DNA of 64,000 bases, taken from positions 1,134,492 through 1,198,491 of the forward strand of contig NZ_KN150731.1 in the NCBI RefSeq assembly GCF_000754805.1, given 5' to 3'. This DNA comes from Yersinia frederiksenii ATCC 33641 (GTDB taxonomy: Bacteria > Pseudomonadota > Gammaproteobacteria > Enterobacterales > Enterobacteriaceae). The position numbers and the translations under genes are program-made. The notes under the pieces are model-generated. The model was not told where the DNA came from. It was given only the letters and a program-made list of their open reading frames with translations, and searched no databases. Every line of letters begins with the position of its first letter. Position 1 is the stretch's first letter. Below are positions 37,259-46,068 of the stretch, piece by piece.

Positions 37259-38509
37259 ATGAACAATCATCTCATTCCCCAAGCCACGTCGCCTTTGGCC
37301 GCGTGGCTTGACTATCTTGAGCGTTTGCACTCTCAACCAATCGAGTTGGGTTTGGAACGTGTTAAACAGGTTGCTGAGCGTCTGGACTTGCTTAAACCTG
37401 CCCCTAAAGTATTTACCGTTGCCGGTACCAATGGCAAAGGCACCACTTGCTGTACCCTGGAATCAATTTTACTGGCGGCGGGTCTGCGGGTCGGGGTTTA
37501 CAGCTCACCTCATCTTTTGCGTTATACCGAGCGGGTTCGTATTCAGGGGAAAGAACTCTCTGAAGCTGAACACAGCCACTCTTTTGCTCAAATTGAAGCC
37601 GGGCGTGAGGGTATCTCACTGACTTACTTCGAATTTGGCACCTTATCTGCACTGCAACTGTTTAAGCAGGCTAAGCTTGATGTGGTGATCCTCGAAGTGG
37701 GGCTGGGCGGGCGCTTGGATGCGACCAATATTGTTGATTCTGATGTTGCGGCTGTCACTAGCATTGCCATAGACCATACTGACTGGCTGGGGTTCGATCG
37801 CGAGAGCATTGGCCGTGAAAAAGCCGGGGTATTTCGGGGTGGAAAACCTGCAATAGTGGGTGAACCTGATATGCCTCAGTCGATTGCTGATGTTGCCACA
37901 CAGTTAGGTGCATCACTGTACCAGCGAGATAAAGCCTGGCAGTTCAGTCAACATGACCAAAGCTGGGACTGGCAATGTGATGGCCGTCAATGGTGCAATT
38001 TACCGTTACCCAATGTCCCTTTGGCCAACGCTGCCACGGCACTGGCTGTGCTGCATTATTCCGGATTACCATTAAGCGAAGAAGTTATACGCCAGGGCTT
38101 ACAAGCTGCCAGCTTACCCGGACGTTTTCAGATAGTCAGTGAACAACCGCTGCTCATTTTGGACGTTGCTCATAACCCCCATGCTGCACGTTATCTGACT
38201 GACAGGCTCGCGCAATTGCCGAAACAGGGCAAAGTTCGGGCGGTGGTGGGAATGCTATCAGATAAAGATATTGGTGGTACGCTGGCGTGCTTATCTGAGC
38301 AAGTGGATGAATGGTACTGTGCGCCGCTGGAAGGGCCGCGTGGGGCCAGTGCGGAGCAACTAGCCAAGCATCTCACGTTATCGCGTCAGTTCAGTGATGT
38401 AGAAACCGCCTGGCGTCAGGCGATGCAAGATGCAGGATCACGGGATGTGGTCATTGTCTGTGGATCTTTTCATACGGTTGCTGATGTGATGGCTGCATTG
38501 AATCTGTGA
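37259..38509 (+). CDS. folC: Dihydrofolate synthase / folylpolyglutamate synthase
   Basis: The product (about 416 residues) joins dihydropteroate with glutamate and extends folate polyglutamates. The P-loop is VAGTNGKGTTCCTLESIL, the Mur-ligase-like LEVGLGGRLDATNIV follows, and the C-terminal domain has DVAHNPHAARYL. I use the ATG at 37259 (MNNHLIPQATSPLAAWLDYL), which lines up with homologues; GTG 37247 and TTG 37217 would lengthen it. folC-dedD-cvpA-purF follow in the E. coli order. Confidence 0.94.
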   Translation: MNNHLIPQATSPLAAWLDYLERLHSQPIELGLERVKQVAERLDLLKPAPKVFTVAGTNGKGTTCCTLESILLAAGLRVGVYSSPHLLRYTERVRIQGKELSEAEHSHSFAQIEAGREGISLTYFEFGTLSALQLFKQAKLDVVILEVGLGGRLDATNIVDSDVAAVTSIAIDHTDWLGFDRESIGREKAGVFRGGKPAIVGEPDMPQSIADVATQLGASLYQRDKAWQFSQHDQSWDWQCDGRQWCNLPLPNVPLANAATALAVLHYSGLPLSEEVIRQGLQAASLPGRFQIVSEQPLLILDVAHNPHAARYLTDRLAQLPKQGKVRAVVGMLSDKDIGGTLACLSEQVDEWYCAPLEGPRGASAEQLAKHLTLSRQFSDVETAWRQAMQDAGSRDVVIVCGSFHTVADVMAALNL

Positions 38510-38560
38510 CAGCATTAGGTTTGTAACGGCTGGATTTGTAAAGGTATTGAAGGAGTTCGA

Positions 38561-39298
38561 GTGGCAAGTAAGTTCCAGAACCGTTTAGTCGGGACCATTA
38601 TTCTGGTGGCTTTGGGCGTGATTGTGCTGCCGGGGCTATTAGATGGTAAAAAGAAACATTATGAGGATGAGTTTGCTGCCATCCCATTAGTGCCAAAACC
38701 CGGTGATAGCCAGGAGATTGATGCGGTTCCTCCGGTCAGTCAGCCTCTGCCTATTGCGCCGCCGGAAGGTGCCGCGCAAGCCGTTGAAGTCCCTAAAGAT
38801 GATTCCGCTTCTCAGGCTGCTAATGATGCCGGCAATCTGCCATCTGAACCTACTATAGTGGCACCGCCAGCACTGCAAAATAAGCCAGTTGAGGTAAAAC
38901 CCGTTGAGAAGAAACCGGCCGAAGTTAAGCCGGTTGAAAGTCGACCAATTGAACCTAAACTGACTCCGGTTGAGAAAAAACCGCAGGAAGTGAAGCCAAA
39001 ACCTGAAGTTCTGCCAGAGAGCAAACCGGCCACAGAAGAAAAAGCACCAGTAGGGCAGGCTTATGTCGTCCAACTGGGGGCGCTGAAAAATGCGGCCAAA
39101 GTGAATGAAATTGTTGCAACGTTGCGCTTGTCGGGCCATCGGGCATTTACCGTGCCAGCGACGCCGGTTCAGGGGCAAATTACCCGGTTGTATGTCGGGC
39201 CGGATGCGTCAAAACAGAAACTGCAATCGGCTTTGCCAGAGCTTAACTCATTGAGTGGCTTGAGTGGCCAGGTTCGGCCCTATAGTACGGGGCGTTAA
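38561..39298 (+). CDS. dedD: Cell division SPOR-domain protein DedD
   Basis: The 245-residue product has an N-terminal membrane anchor (LVGTIILVALGVIVLPGLLD). A long periplasmic linker rich in Pro/Glu/Lys/Val follows, with a repeated KPVE-KKPAE-VKPVE pattern (about residues 106-155). The C-terminal SPOR domain (YVVQLGALKNAAKVNEIVAT to the end) binds denuded glycan at the septum. It starts at GTG 38561 with AAGGAG 8 bases upstream. The linker makes it somewhat longer than E. coli DedD (220). Confidence 0.95.
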   Translation: MASKFQNRLVGTIILVALGVIVLPGLLDGKKKHYEDEFAAIPLVPKPGDSQEIDAVPPVSQPLPIAPPEGAAQAVEVPKDDSASQAANDAGNLPSEPTIVAPPALQNKPVEVKPVEKKPAEVKPVESRPIEPKLTPVEKKPQEVKPKPEVLPESKPATEEKAPVGQAYVVQLGALKNAAKVNEIVATLRLSGHRAFTVPATPVQGQITRLYVGPDASKQKLQSALPELNSLSGLSGQVRPYSTGR

Positions 39299-39352
39299 AG
39301 TTTGACCAAGGGTTAAGATATCAGGGTGTACGGGGTTCTAGCGGCTTCGTTG

Positions 39353-39389
39353 GTGCGGCGATTGTTGTTTTTAAAATCGCCGCACTTTA
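39353..39389 (+). terminator. Terminator after dedD
   Basis: GTGCGGCGAT (39353-39362) pairs perfectly with ATCGCCGCAC (39376-39385). T-rich sequence follows. It isolates cvpA-purF from dedD. Confidence 0.85.
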
Positions 39390-39414
39390 ATTTGTCGCGG
39401 GTAAGAATTCCGCT

Positions 39415-39430
39415 ACGCAAACGTTTTCTT
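39415..39430 (+). promoter_or_regulatory. PurR box before cvpA-purF
   Basis: ACGCAAACGTTTTCTT matches the PurR operator pattern (ACGCAAACGTTTNCNT) along its length. cvpA-purF is a classical PurR target, so purine repression is expected. Confidence 0.92.
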
Positions 39431-39488
39431 TTTCTGTTAGAATTCGCCGCGAACAGGATGCAGCGGCGATTTCGTCATTGGAATAGTC

Positions 39489-39998
39489 ATGGTCTGGATT
39501 GATTACGTCATTATAGGGATTATCGGATTTTCTGCTTTAGTCAGCTTAATCCGGGGTTTTGTCCGTGAAGCATTGTCACTTGTAACATGGGGATGTGCGT
39601 TTTTTGTTGCCAGCCATTTTTACACTTACCTTGCTGTCTACTTCACCCGTTTTGAGGATGAAGTGGTTCGCAACGGAATTGCTATCGGCATTTTGTTCAT
39701 CGCGACATTGATCGTCGGGGCTATTGTTAACTATGTGATTGGTTCGTTGGTTGAACGTACTGGGCTATCGGGGACTGACAGGGTGTTGGGGATCTGTTTT
39801 GGGGCGCTGCGAGGTGTTCTGATTGTCTCTGCCATGTTGTTTTTTCTGGATACGTTTACGGGGTTCTCACAGAGTGTTGACTGGAAGCAGTCACAATTAA
39901 TCCCGCAGTTCAGTTATATCATCAGGTGGTTCTTTGACTACCTGCAGAGCACGTCGAGTTTCTTACCGAATCAATTACCGATTCGGAGCGGCTTATGA
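39489..39998 (+). CDS. cvpA: CvpA family membrane protein
   Basis: The 169-residue inner-membrane protein has about four hydrophobic helices ([72 protein letters not shown]). It is needed for colicin V production in E. coli; its normal role is envelope-related and poorly defined. It shares the PurR-controlled promoter with purF, 12 bases downstream. Confidence 0.94.
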   Translation: MVWIDYVIIGIIGFSALVSLIRGFVREALSLVTWGCAFFVASHFYTYLAVYFTRFEDEVVRNGIAIGILFIATLIVGAIVNYVIGSLVERTGLSGTDRVLGICFGALRGVLIVSAMLFFLDTFTGFSQSVDWKQSQLIPQFSYIIRWFFDYLQSTSSFLPNQLPIRSGL

Positions 39999-40010
39999 GG
40001 AAAAGACAAC

Positions 40011-41528
40011 ATGTGCGGTATTGTCGGTATCGCCGGTTTTTCACCGGTAAATCAGTCGATTTATGATGCGCTAACGGTGCTTCAGCACCGAGGCCAGGAT
40101 GCTGCGGGCATCGTTACCATTGATGCCCATAATGGGTTCCGGCTGCGTAAAGCAAACGGCTTGGTGAAGGATGTATTTGAAACCCGGCATATGCTGCGCT
40201 TACAGGGGAATATGGGTATTGGCCATGTTCGTTACCCGACAGCAGGTAGCTCCAGCGCTTCCGAGGCTCAGCCTTTCTACGTTAACTCACCGTTTGGCAT
40301 CACTCTGGCTCATAACGGTAATCTGACTAACGCTCACCAACTGAGAAAGAAATTATTCGAAGTTTCTCGCCGTCATGTGAACACCACTTCTGACTCAGAA
40401 ATTCTGCTGAATATTTTTGCCAGTGAATTAGACCGTTTCCAACATTATCCATTGGAGTCTGACAACATTTTTGCCGCTGTTGCCGCAACGCATCAATTAA
40501 TCCGCGGGGCATATGCTTGCGTCGCAATGATTATTGGCCACGGTATGGTCGCGTTCCGTGACCCTAATGGTATTCGTCCGCTGGTGATTGGTAAACGCAC
40601 TTTAGCTGATGGCCGCAATGAATACATGGTTGCGTCTGAAAGTGTGGCATTGGATACCCTTGGTTTCGAATTCCTGCGTGATGTCGCGCCGGGTGAAGCG
40701 GTATACATCACCGAAAAAGGCCAGTTATTCACCCGTCAATGTGCTGAAAATCCAAAATACAATCCATGCTTGTTTGAGTATGTTTATTTTGCGCGCCCAG
40801 ACTCCTTTATGGACAAAATTTCTGTTTACAGTGCGCGCGTACGCATGGGGCAGAAATTGGGGGCGAAAATTGCCAAACAATGGGAAGACTTGGATATTGA
40901 TGTGGTTATCCCTATCCCGGAAACCTCTTGCGATATTGCACTGGAAATCGCCCGTATCCTGGATAAACCGTACCGCCAAGGGTTTGTGAAAAACCGCTAT
41001 GTTGGCCGTACATTCATCATGCCGGGCCAGCAGGAACGCCGTAAGTCAGTGCGCCGCAAACTCAATGCCAACCGTGCAGAATTCCGCGATAAGAATGTGT
41101 TATTGGTCGATGACTCTATTGTGCGTGGTACTACGTCGGAACAGATCGTCGAGATGGCGCGTGATGCCGGGGCGAAGAAAGTTTATTTCGCGTCAGCGGC
41201 TCCTGAAATTCGCTTCCCGAATGTGTACGGTATTGATATGCCAAGTGTCAATGAATTGATTGCCCATGGCCGTGAAGTCGATGAGATTCGTCAGTTGATC
41301 GGCGCTGATGCGTTGATTTTCCAAGATCTTACAGACCTTATCGAAGCAGTACGCGAAGATAATCCTGACATCATTCAGTTTGAGTGTTCCGTCTTTAATG
41401 GCGTTTACGTCACTAAAGATGTGGATCAGAGCTATCTGGAGTATCTGGAGTCGTTACGTAACGATGATGCGCAAGCATTACGTAATCATAACGAAGCAGA
41501 AAATTTAGAGATGCATAACGAGGGTTAA
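40011..41528 (+). CDS. purF: Amidophosphoribosyltransferase
   Basis: The 505-residue product catalyses the first committed step of purine synthesis, making phosphoribosylamine from PRPP and glutamine. The N-terminal nucleophile cysteine follows Met ([10 protein letters not shown], class II glutaminase). The PRPP motif is [14 protein letters not shown] near residues 364-377. Length agrees with E. coli PurF. Repressed by PurR through the site at 39415-39430; terminator at 41732. Confidence 0.98.
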   Translation: MCGIVGIAGFSPVNQSIYDALTVLQHRGQDAAGIVTIDAHNGFRLRKANGLVKDVFETRHMLRLQGNMGIGHVRYPTAGSSSASEAQPFYVNSPFGITLAHNGNLTNAHQLRKKLFEVSRRHVNTTSDSEILLNIFASELDRFQHYPLESDNIFAAVAATHQLIRGAYACVAMIIGHGMVAFRDPNGIRPLVIGKRTLADGRNEYMVASESVALDTLGFEFLRDVAPGEAVYITEKGQLFTRQCAENPKYNPCLFEYVYFARPDSFMDKISVYSARVRMGQKLGAKIAKQWEDLDIDVVIPIPETSCDIALEIARILDKPYRQGFVKNRYVGRTFIMPGQQERRKSVRRKLNANRAEFRDKNVLLVDDSIVRGTTSEQIVEMARDAGAKKVYFASAAPEIRFPNVYGIDMPSVNELIAHGREVDEIRQLIGADALIFQDLTDLIEAVREDNPDIIQFECSVFNGVYVTKDVDQSYLEYLESLRNDDAQALRNHNEAENLEMHNEG

Positions 41529-41597
41529 TCCCCTTCATCTTTCAAACTGCGGCCTACTTGCGACTTAAAGATATTGGGTATAGGTGCTTTCTGTTAT

Positions 41598-41722
41598 CTA
41601 TACCCAAAGAACGTAGAGTTGCAGGTAGGCAGCAAGTGAACTCATCCCGATGAGCTTACTCAGGTCAGTGATTCGGGTGTGTGAATGTAGCTAACACCCC
41701 TGCAACTTTAAGTATGAAGGGT
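41598..41722 (+). repeat. Full-length ERIC repeat
   Basis: About 125 bases starting TATACCCAAAGAACGTAGAG and ending AACTTTAAGTATGAAGGGT. They contain GTTGCAGGTAGGCAGCAAGT, CGATGAGCTTACTCAGG and TCAGTGATTCGGGTG in the ERIC/IRU order. The ends are inverted repeats of each other (GTTGCAGG.../CCTGCAAC). It lies in the purF-ubiX gap, before the purF terminator. Confidence 0.88.
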
Positions 41723-41731
41723 TTGTGAATC

Positions 41732-41774
41732 AAAAAGGTGCAACCGATGTTCAGACGCGGTGCACCTTTTTTGT
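41732..41774 (+). terminator. Terminator of cvpA-purF
   Basis: AAAAAGGTGCA (41732-41742) pairs with TGCACCTTTTTT (41761-41772), with a 3' T run included in the stem end. It lies downstream of the ERIC copy, so the ERIC is transcribed with purF. Confidence 0.85.
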
Positions 41775-41887
41775 TATAGAGTCGGGCCGCTATTCTTAAT
41801 CGTTCATCACCTAAGACAGTAAATTGGCCTGATTTCTGGTTATACTGTCGATAATTTGTTATTCGTCATTTGGTTGAGGCAGTTCCC

Positions 41888-42460
41888 ATGAAACGACTTA
41901 TTATCGGCATCAGTGGTGCCAGCGGTGCCATTTATGGCGTTCGGCTATTACAGGTGCTGCAACATGTCGAGGGCGTGGAAACCCATCTCATTCTCAGCAA
42001 TGCGGCACGTCAGACATTGGCGCTTGAAACTGAGTTCAGTGTTAAGGATGTGCAGGCGTTAGCGGATGTTGTGCACGATGCTCGAGACATCGCTGCGTGC
42101 ATATCATCTGGCTCATTCAAAACCAGCGGTATGGTTATTTTACCCTGTTCAATCAAAACGTTATCTGGCATTGTCCATAGCTATACCGATGGCTTACTGA
42201 CCCGCGCTGCGGACGTGATATTGAAAGAGCGTCGGCCACTGGTGCTATGTGTGCGCGAAACTCCGCTACATTTAGGGCACTTACGCCTGATGGTACAAGC
42301 CGCCGAGCTAGGGGCGGTCATTATGCCGCCAATGCCGGCGTTTTATCATCGTCCACAAAGTATTCAAGATATTGTCGATCAGACGGTTAACCGAATTATC
42401 GATCAATTCGATATTGAGCTGCCTAAAGATCTGTTTATCCGTTGGCAAGGTTCAAATTAA
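41888..42460 (+). CDS. ubiX: Flavin prenyltransferase UbiX
   Basis: The product (190 residues) prenylates FMN to make the cofactor of the UbiD decarboxylase in ubiquinone synthesis. The flavin-binding start is IIGISGASGAIYGVRLL, with the conserved PCSIKTLSGIVHSYTDGLLTR (read in two parts) and CVRETPLHLGHL. The ATG at 41888 gives the standard N-terminus; a GTG at 41870 adds six residues. It lies between purF and the histidine transporter, as in E. coli. Confidence 0.95.
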   Translation: MKRLIIGISGASGAIYGVRLLQVLQHVEGVETHLILSNAARQTLALETEFSVKDVQALADVVHDARDIAACISSGSFKTSGMVILPCSIKTLSGIVHSYTDGLLTRAADVILKERRPLVLCVRETPLHLGHLRLMVQAAELGAVIMPPMPAFYHRPQSIQDIVDQTVNRIIDQFDIELPKDLFIRWQGSN

Positions 42461-42517
42461 CATTATTTCCCTTAATTGATACATTTGTGCAACATCGCAC
42501 TGAAATGGGGCGGATTA

Positions 42518-42675
42518 TGCACCACAATGATGCTGTGTTAGGACGCATGCTGGTGCATGGCATTCGCATTTAGTTTCTGTTCATGGCCCGACGCCCGTAT
42601 TTAGTAGTGATTCTGCTAAGAAATGGATGATGGAATTCGCTTTCCTTTCCAATAATTACTGGCACGATTACTGCA
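42518..42675 (+). promoter_or_regulatory. Sigma-54 promoter with NtrC-like sites before hisJ
   Basis: TGGCACGATTACTGCA (42660-42675) has the -24 GG / -12 GC spacing of a sigma-54 promoter. Upstream, TGCACCACAATGATGC (42518-42533) and CGCATGCTGGTGCAT (42544-42558) each carry a half of the NtrC pattern TGCACC-N5-GGTGCA. This points to induction under nitrogen limitation, as known for argT/hisJ in Salmonella and E. coli. Confidence 0.78.
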
Positions 42676-42753
42676 AATTGATTTATGGACGCTCTGGGTT
42701 ATACAGAAAACTAACGCGCTTTGTGGCATCGAAAATCAATTTGAGGGTTATGT

Positions 42754-43536
42754 ATGAATAAGAAGATTTTGGTTCTGCCTTTAGTATTAGCATTGGCTGC
42801 TGCCAGCAGTGCTTTTGCCGCCATTCCTAAAGATATCAAAATTGGTACTGATCCAACTTATGCTCCTTTCGAATCGAAAAATGCCAGTGGTGAGTTGGTA
42901 GGTTTTGATATCGATATAGCAAAAGAATTATGCAATCGGATTGATACCAAATGTACTTTTGTTGAAAGTGACTTTGATGCATTAATCCCGTCGCTGAAAG
43001 CTAAAAAAATTGATGCCATTATCTCCTCGCTCTCCATTACTGAAAAACGCCAAAAAGAAATTGCCTTCACAGACAAACTCTACGCCGCCAATGCCCGTTT
43101 AATTGCGACTAAAGGCAGCACTATTGAGCCAACGTTAGTCGCTTTGAAAGGCAAACGTGTTGGGGTATTGCAAGGCTCGACTCAGGAAGCCTTCGCCAAT
43201 GCTGAGTGGCAACCAAAAGGTATTGATGTTGTTGCCTATCAAAACCAGGATTTAATTTATGCTGACTTGGCCTCTGGTCGCATCGATGCGGCTTTCCAGG
43301 ATGAAGTTGCTGGTAGTGAAGGTTTCTTGAAACAAGAAGTAGGTAAAGGTTATGCCTTCGCCGGTCCATCAGTGAAAAATGATCAATTCTTTGGCGTAGG
43401 TACCGGTATGGGCTTGCGCAAAGATGATGTCGAACTGAAAGCGGCATTGGATAAAGCCTTTGCTGAAATACGCAAAGATGGCACTTACGATAAGCTCGCG
43501 AAAAAATATTTCGACTTTGATGTTTACGGCGGTTAA
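42754..43536 (+). CDS. hisJ: Histidine-binding periplasmic protein HisJ
   Basis: The 260-residue solute-binding protein has a signal peptide ([20 protein letters not shown], cut before AIPKDI). It is nearer to E. coli HisJ than to Arg[41 protein letters not shown], and [11 protein letters not shown]. It delivers histidine (and perhaps lysine/arginine/ornithine) to HisQMP. Only one binding-protein gene is present, while E. coli has argT and hisJ side by side. The sigma-54 promoter before it should drive it and probably the whole operon. Confidence 0.93.
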   Translation: MNKKILVLPLVLALAAASSAFAAIPKDIKIGTDPTYAPFESKNASGELVGFDIDIAKELCNRIDTKCTFVESDFDALIPSLKAKKIDAIISSLSITEKRQKEIAFTDKLYAANARLIATKGSTIEPTLVALKGKRVGVLQGSTQEAFANAEWQPKGIDVVAYQNQDLIYADLASGRIDAAFQDEVAGSEGFLKQEVGKGYAFAGPSVKNDQFFGVGTGMGLRKDDVELKAALDKAFAEIRKDGTYDKLAKKYFDFDVYGG

Positions 43537-43629
43537 TCCTATTTGCCGCTATGGCCTCAGCCGATTCAGGCTGGGGCCAACACAGAGCAATTAACCAGAC
43601 TCCTTACTCAGTAAAACAGGATAACCCAG

Positions 43630-44316
43630 ATGCTGGATGGATATTCGAAACTGATATTTGAAGGTGCGCTGGTGACGCTGGAGTTGGCACTGTGCTCAGT
43701 GTTGCTCTCAGTGATTATCGGCTTGATTGGTGCCGGTGGAAAGTTATCATCAAACCGGCTGTTATCTGGCTTGTTTGAGTGCTACACCACACTGATTCGC
43801 GGTGTACCTGATTTGGTTTTGATGCTGCTTATTTTTTACGGTTTGCAGATCACCTTAAACACCATTACTGAATCACTTGGTTTTGAGCAAATCAATATTG
43901 ACCCTCTCTCTGCTGGGATTATCACTCTCGGTTTTATCTATGGTGCTTATTTCACCGAAACTTTCCGTGGCGCTTATATGGCAGTTCCTGCTGGCCAAAT
44001 TGAAGCCGCGAGGGCATTTGGTTTTAATTCCAGCCAGATTTTCCGCAGAATCATGTTCCCTGCCATGATGCGCTATGCCTTGCCGGGGATTGGTAATAAC
44101 TGGCAAGTCATCCTCAAAGCAACGGCATTGGTCTCTATTTTGGGATTGAATGATGTCGTCAAAGCGACACAACTGGCGGGAAAAGGCACTTATCAGCCTT
44201 TCTTCTTCGCGTTGGTGGCTGGTGTGGTTTATTTGGTGTTTACCACGGTTTCGAATGGTGTTTTGCTATGGTTGGAACGGCGCTATTCCCATGGGGTGAA
44301 GAGGGCTGAACTATGA
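43630..44316 (+). CDS. hisQ: Histidine ABC transporter permease HisQ
   Basis: The 228-residue inner-membrane permease of the polar amino acid family has about five membrane segments and the cytoplasmic EAA loop GQIEAARAFGFNSSQIFRRI. It pairs with HisM and binds HisP. Its stop overlaps the HisM start by 4 bases (ATGA). Confidence 0.95.
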   Translation: MLDGYSKLIFEGALVTLELALCSVLLSVIIGLIGAGGKLSSNRLLSGLFECYTTLIRGVPDLVLMLLIFYGLQITLNTITESLGFEQINIDPLSAGIITLGFIYGAYFTETFRGAYMAVPAGQIEAARAFGFNSSQIFRRIMFPAMMRYALPGIGNNWQVILKATALVSILGLNDVVKATQLAGKGTYQPFFFALVAGVVYLVFTTVSNGVLLWLERRYSHGVKRAEL

Positions 44317-45029
44317 TTGATATTCTGCATCAATATTGGCAAGCCCTGCTCTGGAGTGATGGTTACCGCTTTACCGGGCTGTCCGTCACTTTGTGGTTAT
44401 TAATTTCCTCCGTCGTGATGGGTGGGATGTTGGCCATTCCTTTGGCGGTGGCACGTGTCGCTGAAAGGCGCTGGATTCGTTTACCCGTCTGGGTTTTTAC
44501 CTATATTTTCCGTGGTACGCCGCTCTACGTGCAATTATTGGTATTCTATTCCGGCGTGTACAGTTTGGAGATTATCCGAGGTAACGATCTACTTAATGCA
44601 TTTTTCCGTAGTGGATTAAATTGCACTATTTTAGCGCTGACATTGAATACTTGTGCTTATACCACCGAGATTTTCGCCGGTGCTATTCGTTCAGTTCCTC
44701 ATGGTGAAATAGAGGCGGCCAGAGCTTATGGTTTCTCACGTTTTAAAATGTATCGTTGCATTATTTTGCCTTCAGCATTGCGTATTGCTTTACCGGCCTA
44801 CAGTAATGAAGTTATTTTAATGCTGCATTCCACCGCGTTGGCTTTTACCGCCACGGTGCCAGATATACTGAAGATAGCACGTGATATTAACGCTGCGACT
44901 TATCAGCCGTTTTATGCTTTTGGTATTGCTGCCGTACTTTATCTGATTATCTCCTTTACGCTAATTAGCCTGTTCCGCCAGGCAGAGAAACGTTGGCTGG
45001 CACATATAAAACCTCAGGCATCGCATTAA
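44313..45029 (+). CDS. hisM: Histidine ABC transporter permease HisM
   Basis: The 238-residue second permease has several hydrophobic helices and its own EAA loop ([20 protein letters not shown]). It overlaps hisQ by 4 bases, and hisP starts 13 bases later. It forms the membrane channel with HisQ. Confidence 0.95.
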   Translation: MIDILHQYWQALLWSDGYRFTGLSVTLWLLISSVVMGGMLAIPLAVARVAERRWIRLPVWVFTYIFRGTPLYVQLLVFYSGVYSLEIIRGNDLLNAFFRSGLNCTILALTLNTCAYTTEIFAGAIRSVPHGEIEAARAYGFSRFKMYRCIILPSALRIALPAYSNEVILMLHSTALAFTATVPDILKIARDINAATYQPFYAFGIAAVLYLIISFTLISLFRQAEKRWLAHIKPQASH

Positions 45030-45042
45030 GTACGGAGAGACT

Positions 45043-45861
45043 ATGACTGATACATTAAAAACTATGACTGACACATTAGAAACTAAAATAGCTGAAACCA
45101 AACTGTCTGTGACGGAGTTGCATAAGCACTATGGTGAGCATGAGGTTTTAAAAGGCGTTTCACTTTCAGCCAAAGCTGGGGATGTGATCTCCATTATTGG
45201 CTCTTCTGGCTCAGGGAAAAGTACCTTCTTACGTTGTATCAATTTCCTTGAGAAACCTAGCGAAGGGTCGATTAGTGTCAATAACCAGAATATCCGGCTG
45301 GTTCGTGATAAAGACGGGCAATTAAAAGTTTTTGATAAGAAAGAGCTGCAATTATTGCGCACTCGACTAACGATGGTATTCCAGCATTTCAATCTGTGGA
45401 GCCATATGACCGTGCTGGAAAATGTCATGGAGGCTCCAGTTCAAGTGTTGGGATTGAGTAAATCCGTAGCAAAAGAGCGCGCTATCCGCTATTTGGATAA
45501 AGTGGGGATTGATGAGCGCGCGCGGGCTAAATATCCGGTACATCTTTCTGGTGGTCAACAGCAGCGTGTCTCTATTGCCCGGGCATTGGCCATGGAGCCG
45601 GACGTATTACTGTTTGATGAGCCAACCTCAGCTCTGGACCCTGAGCTGGTTGGTGAAGTGTTGCGTATTATGCAAAAGCTGGCAGAGGAGGGGAAAACCA
45701 TGGTGGTAGTGACTCATGAGATGGAGTTTGCACGCCATGTCTCCAGCCACGTCATCTTCTTGCATAAAGGTGTTATTGAAGAAGAGGGGCCGCCAGCCGA
45801 GCTTTTTGGCAACCCCAAGAGTACCCGCCTACAGCAGTTCCTTTCTGGCGCACTGAAGTAA
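45043..45861 (+). CDS. hisP: Histidine ABC transporter ATPase HisP
   Basis: The 272-residue ABC ATPase has Walker [10 protein letters not shown], signature LSGGQQQR, Walker [15 protein letters not shown] and switch histidine in VVTHEM. It energises HisQM. The first 14 residues, [14 protein letters not shown], are an in-frame near-perfect duplication of a 21-base unit (45043-45063 and 45064-45084), so a second start at codon 8 is possible. The stem-loop at 45867 ends the operon. Confidence 0.95.
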   Translation: MTDTLKTMTDTLETKIAETKLSVTELHKHYGEHEVLKGVSLSAKAGDVISIIGSSGSGKSTFLRCINFLEKPSEGSISVNNQNIRLVRDKDGQLKVFDKKELQLLRTRLTMVFQHFNLWSHMTVLENVMEAPVQVLGLSKSVAKERAIRYLDKVGIDERARAKYPVHLSGGQQQRVSIARALAMEPDVLLFDEPTSALDPELVGEVLRIMQKLAEEGKTMVVVTHEMEFARHVSSHVIFLHKGVIEEEGPPAELFGNPKSTRLQQFLSGALK

Positions 45862-45866
45862 CAATG

Positions 45867-45897
45867 TAGTGGGATAGCTAACAGAGTTATCCCACTA
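45867..45897 (+). terminator. Hairpin after hisP
   Basis: TAGTGGGATA (45867-45876) pairs perfectly with TATCCCACTA (45888-45897). It has no T run but lies 5 bases after the hisP stop and just before the switch to AT-rich DNA of the toxin gene. Confidence 0.65.
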
Positions 45898-46068
45898 AAT
45901 ACCTATGTTTTGGATGTTCTTTCCGGTCCCCTTCTCCCAACTAAATAGTTAGTTAATATATTCTTATATAATACAATAAATGTTTTTTAATTATGTGACA
46001 TCAATATTAAATAATATAATTTTAACTAAATTATCTTGGTAAATAATATATTAATATGAGGTGTTATT

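Noticed and set aside
38687-39178. 163-codon frame antisense to dedD
   Set aside because: Shadow of the repetitive Pro/Glu/Lys linker of DedD.
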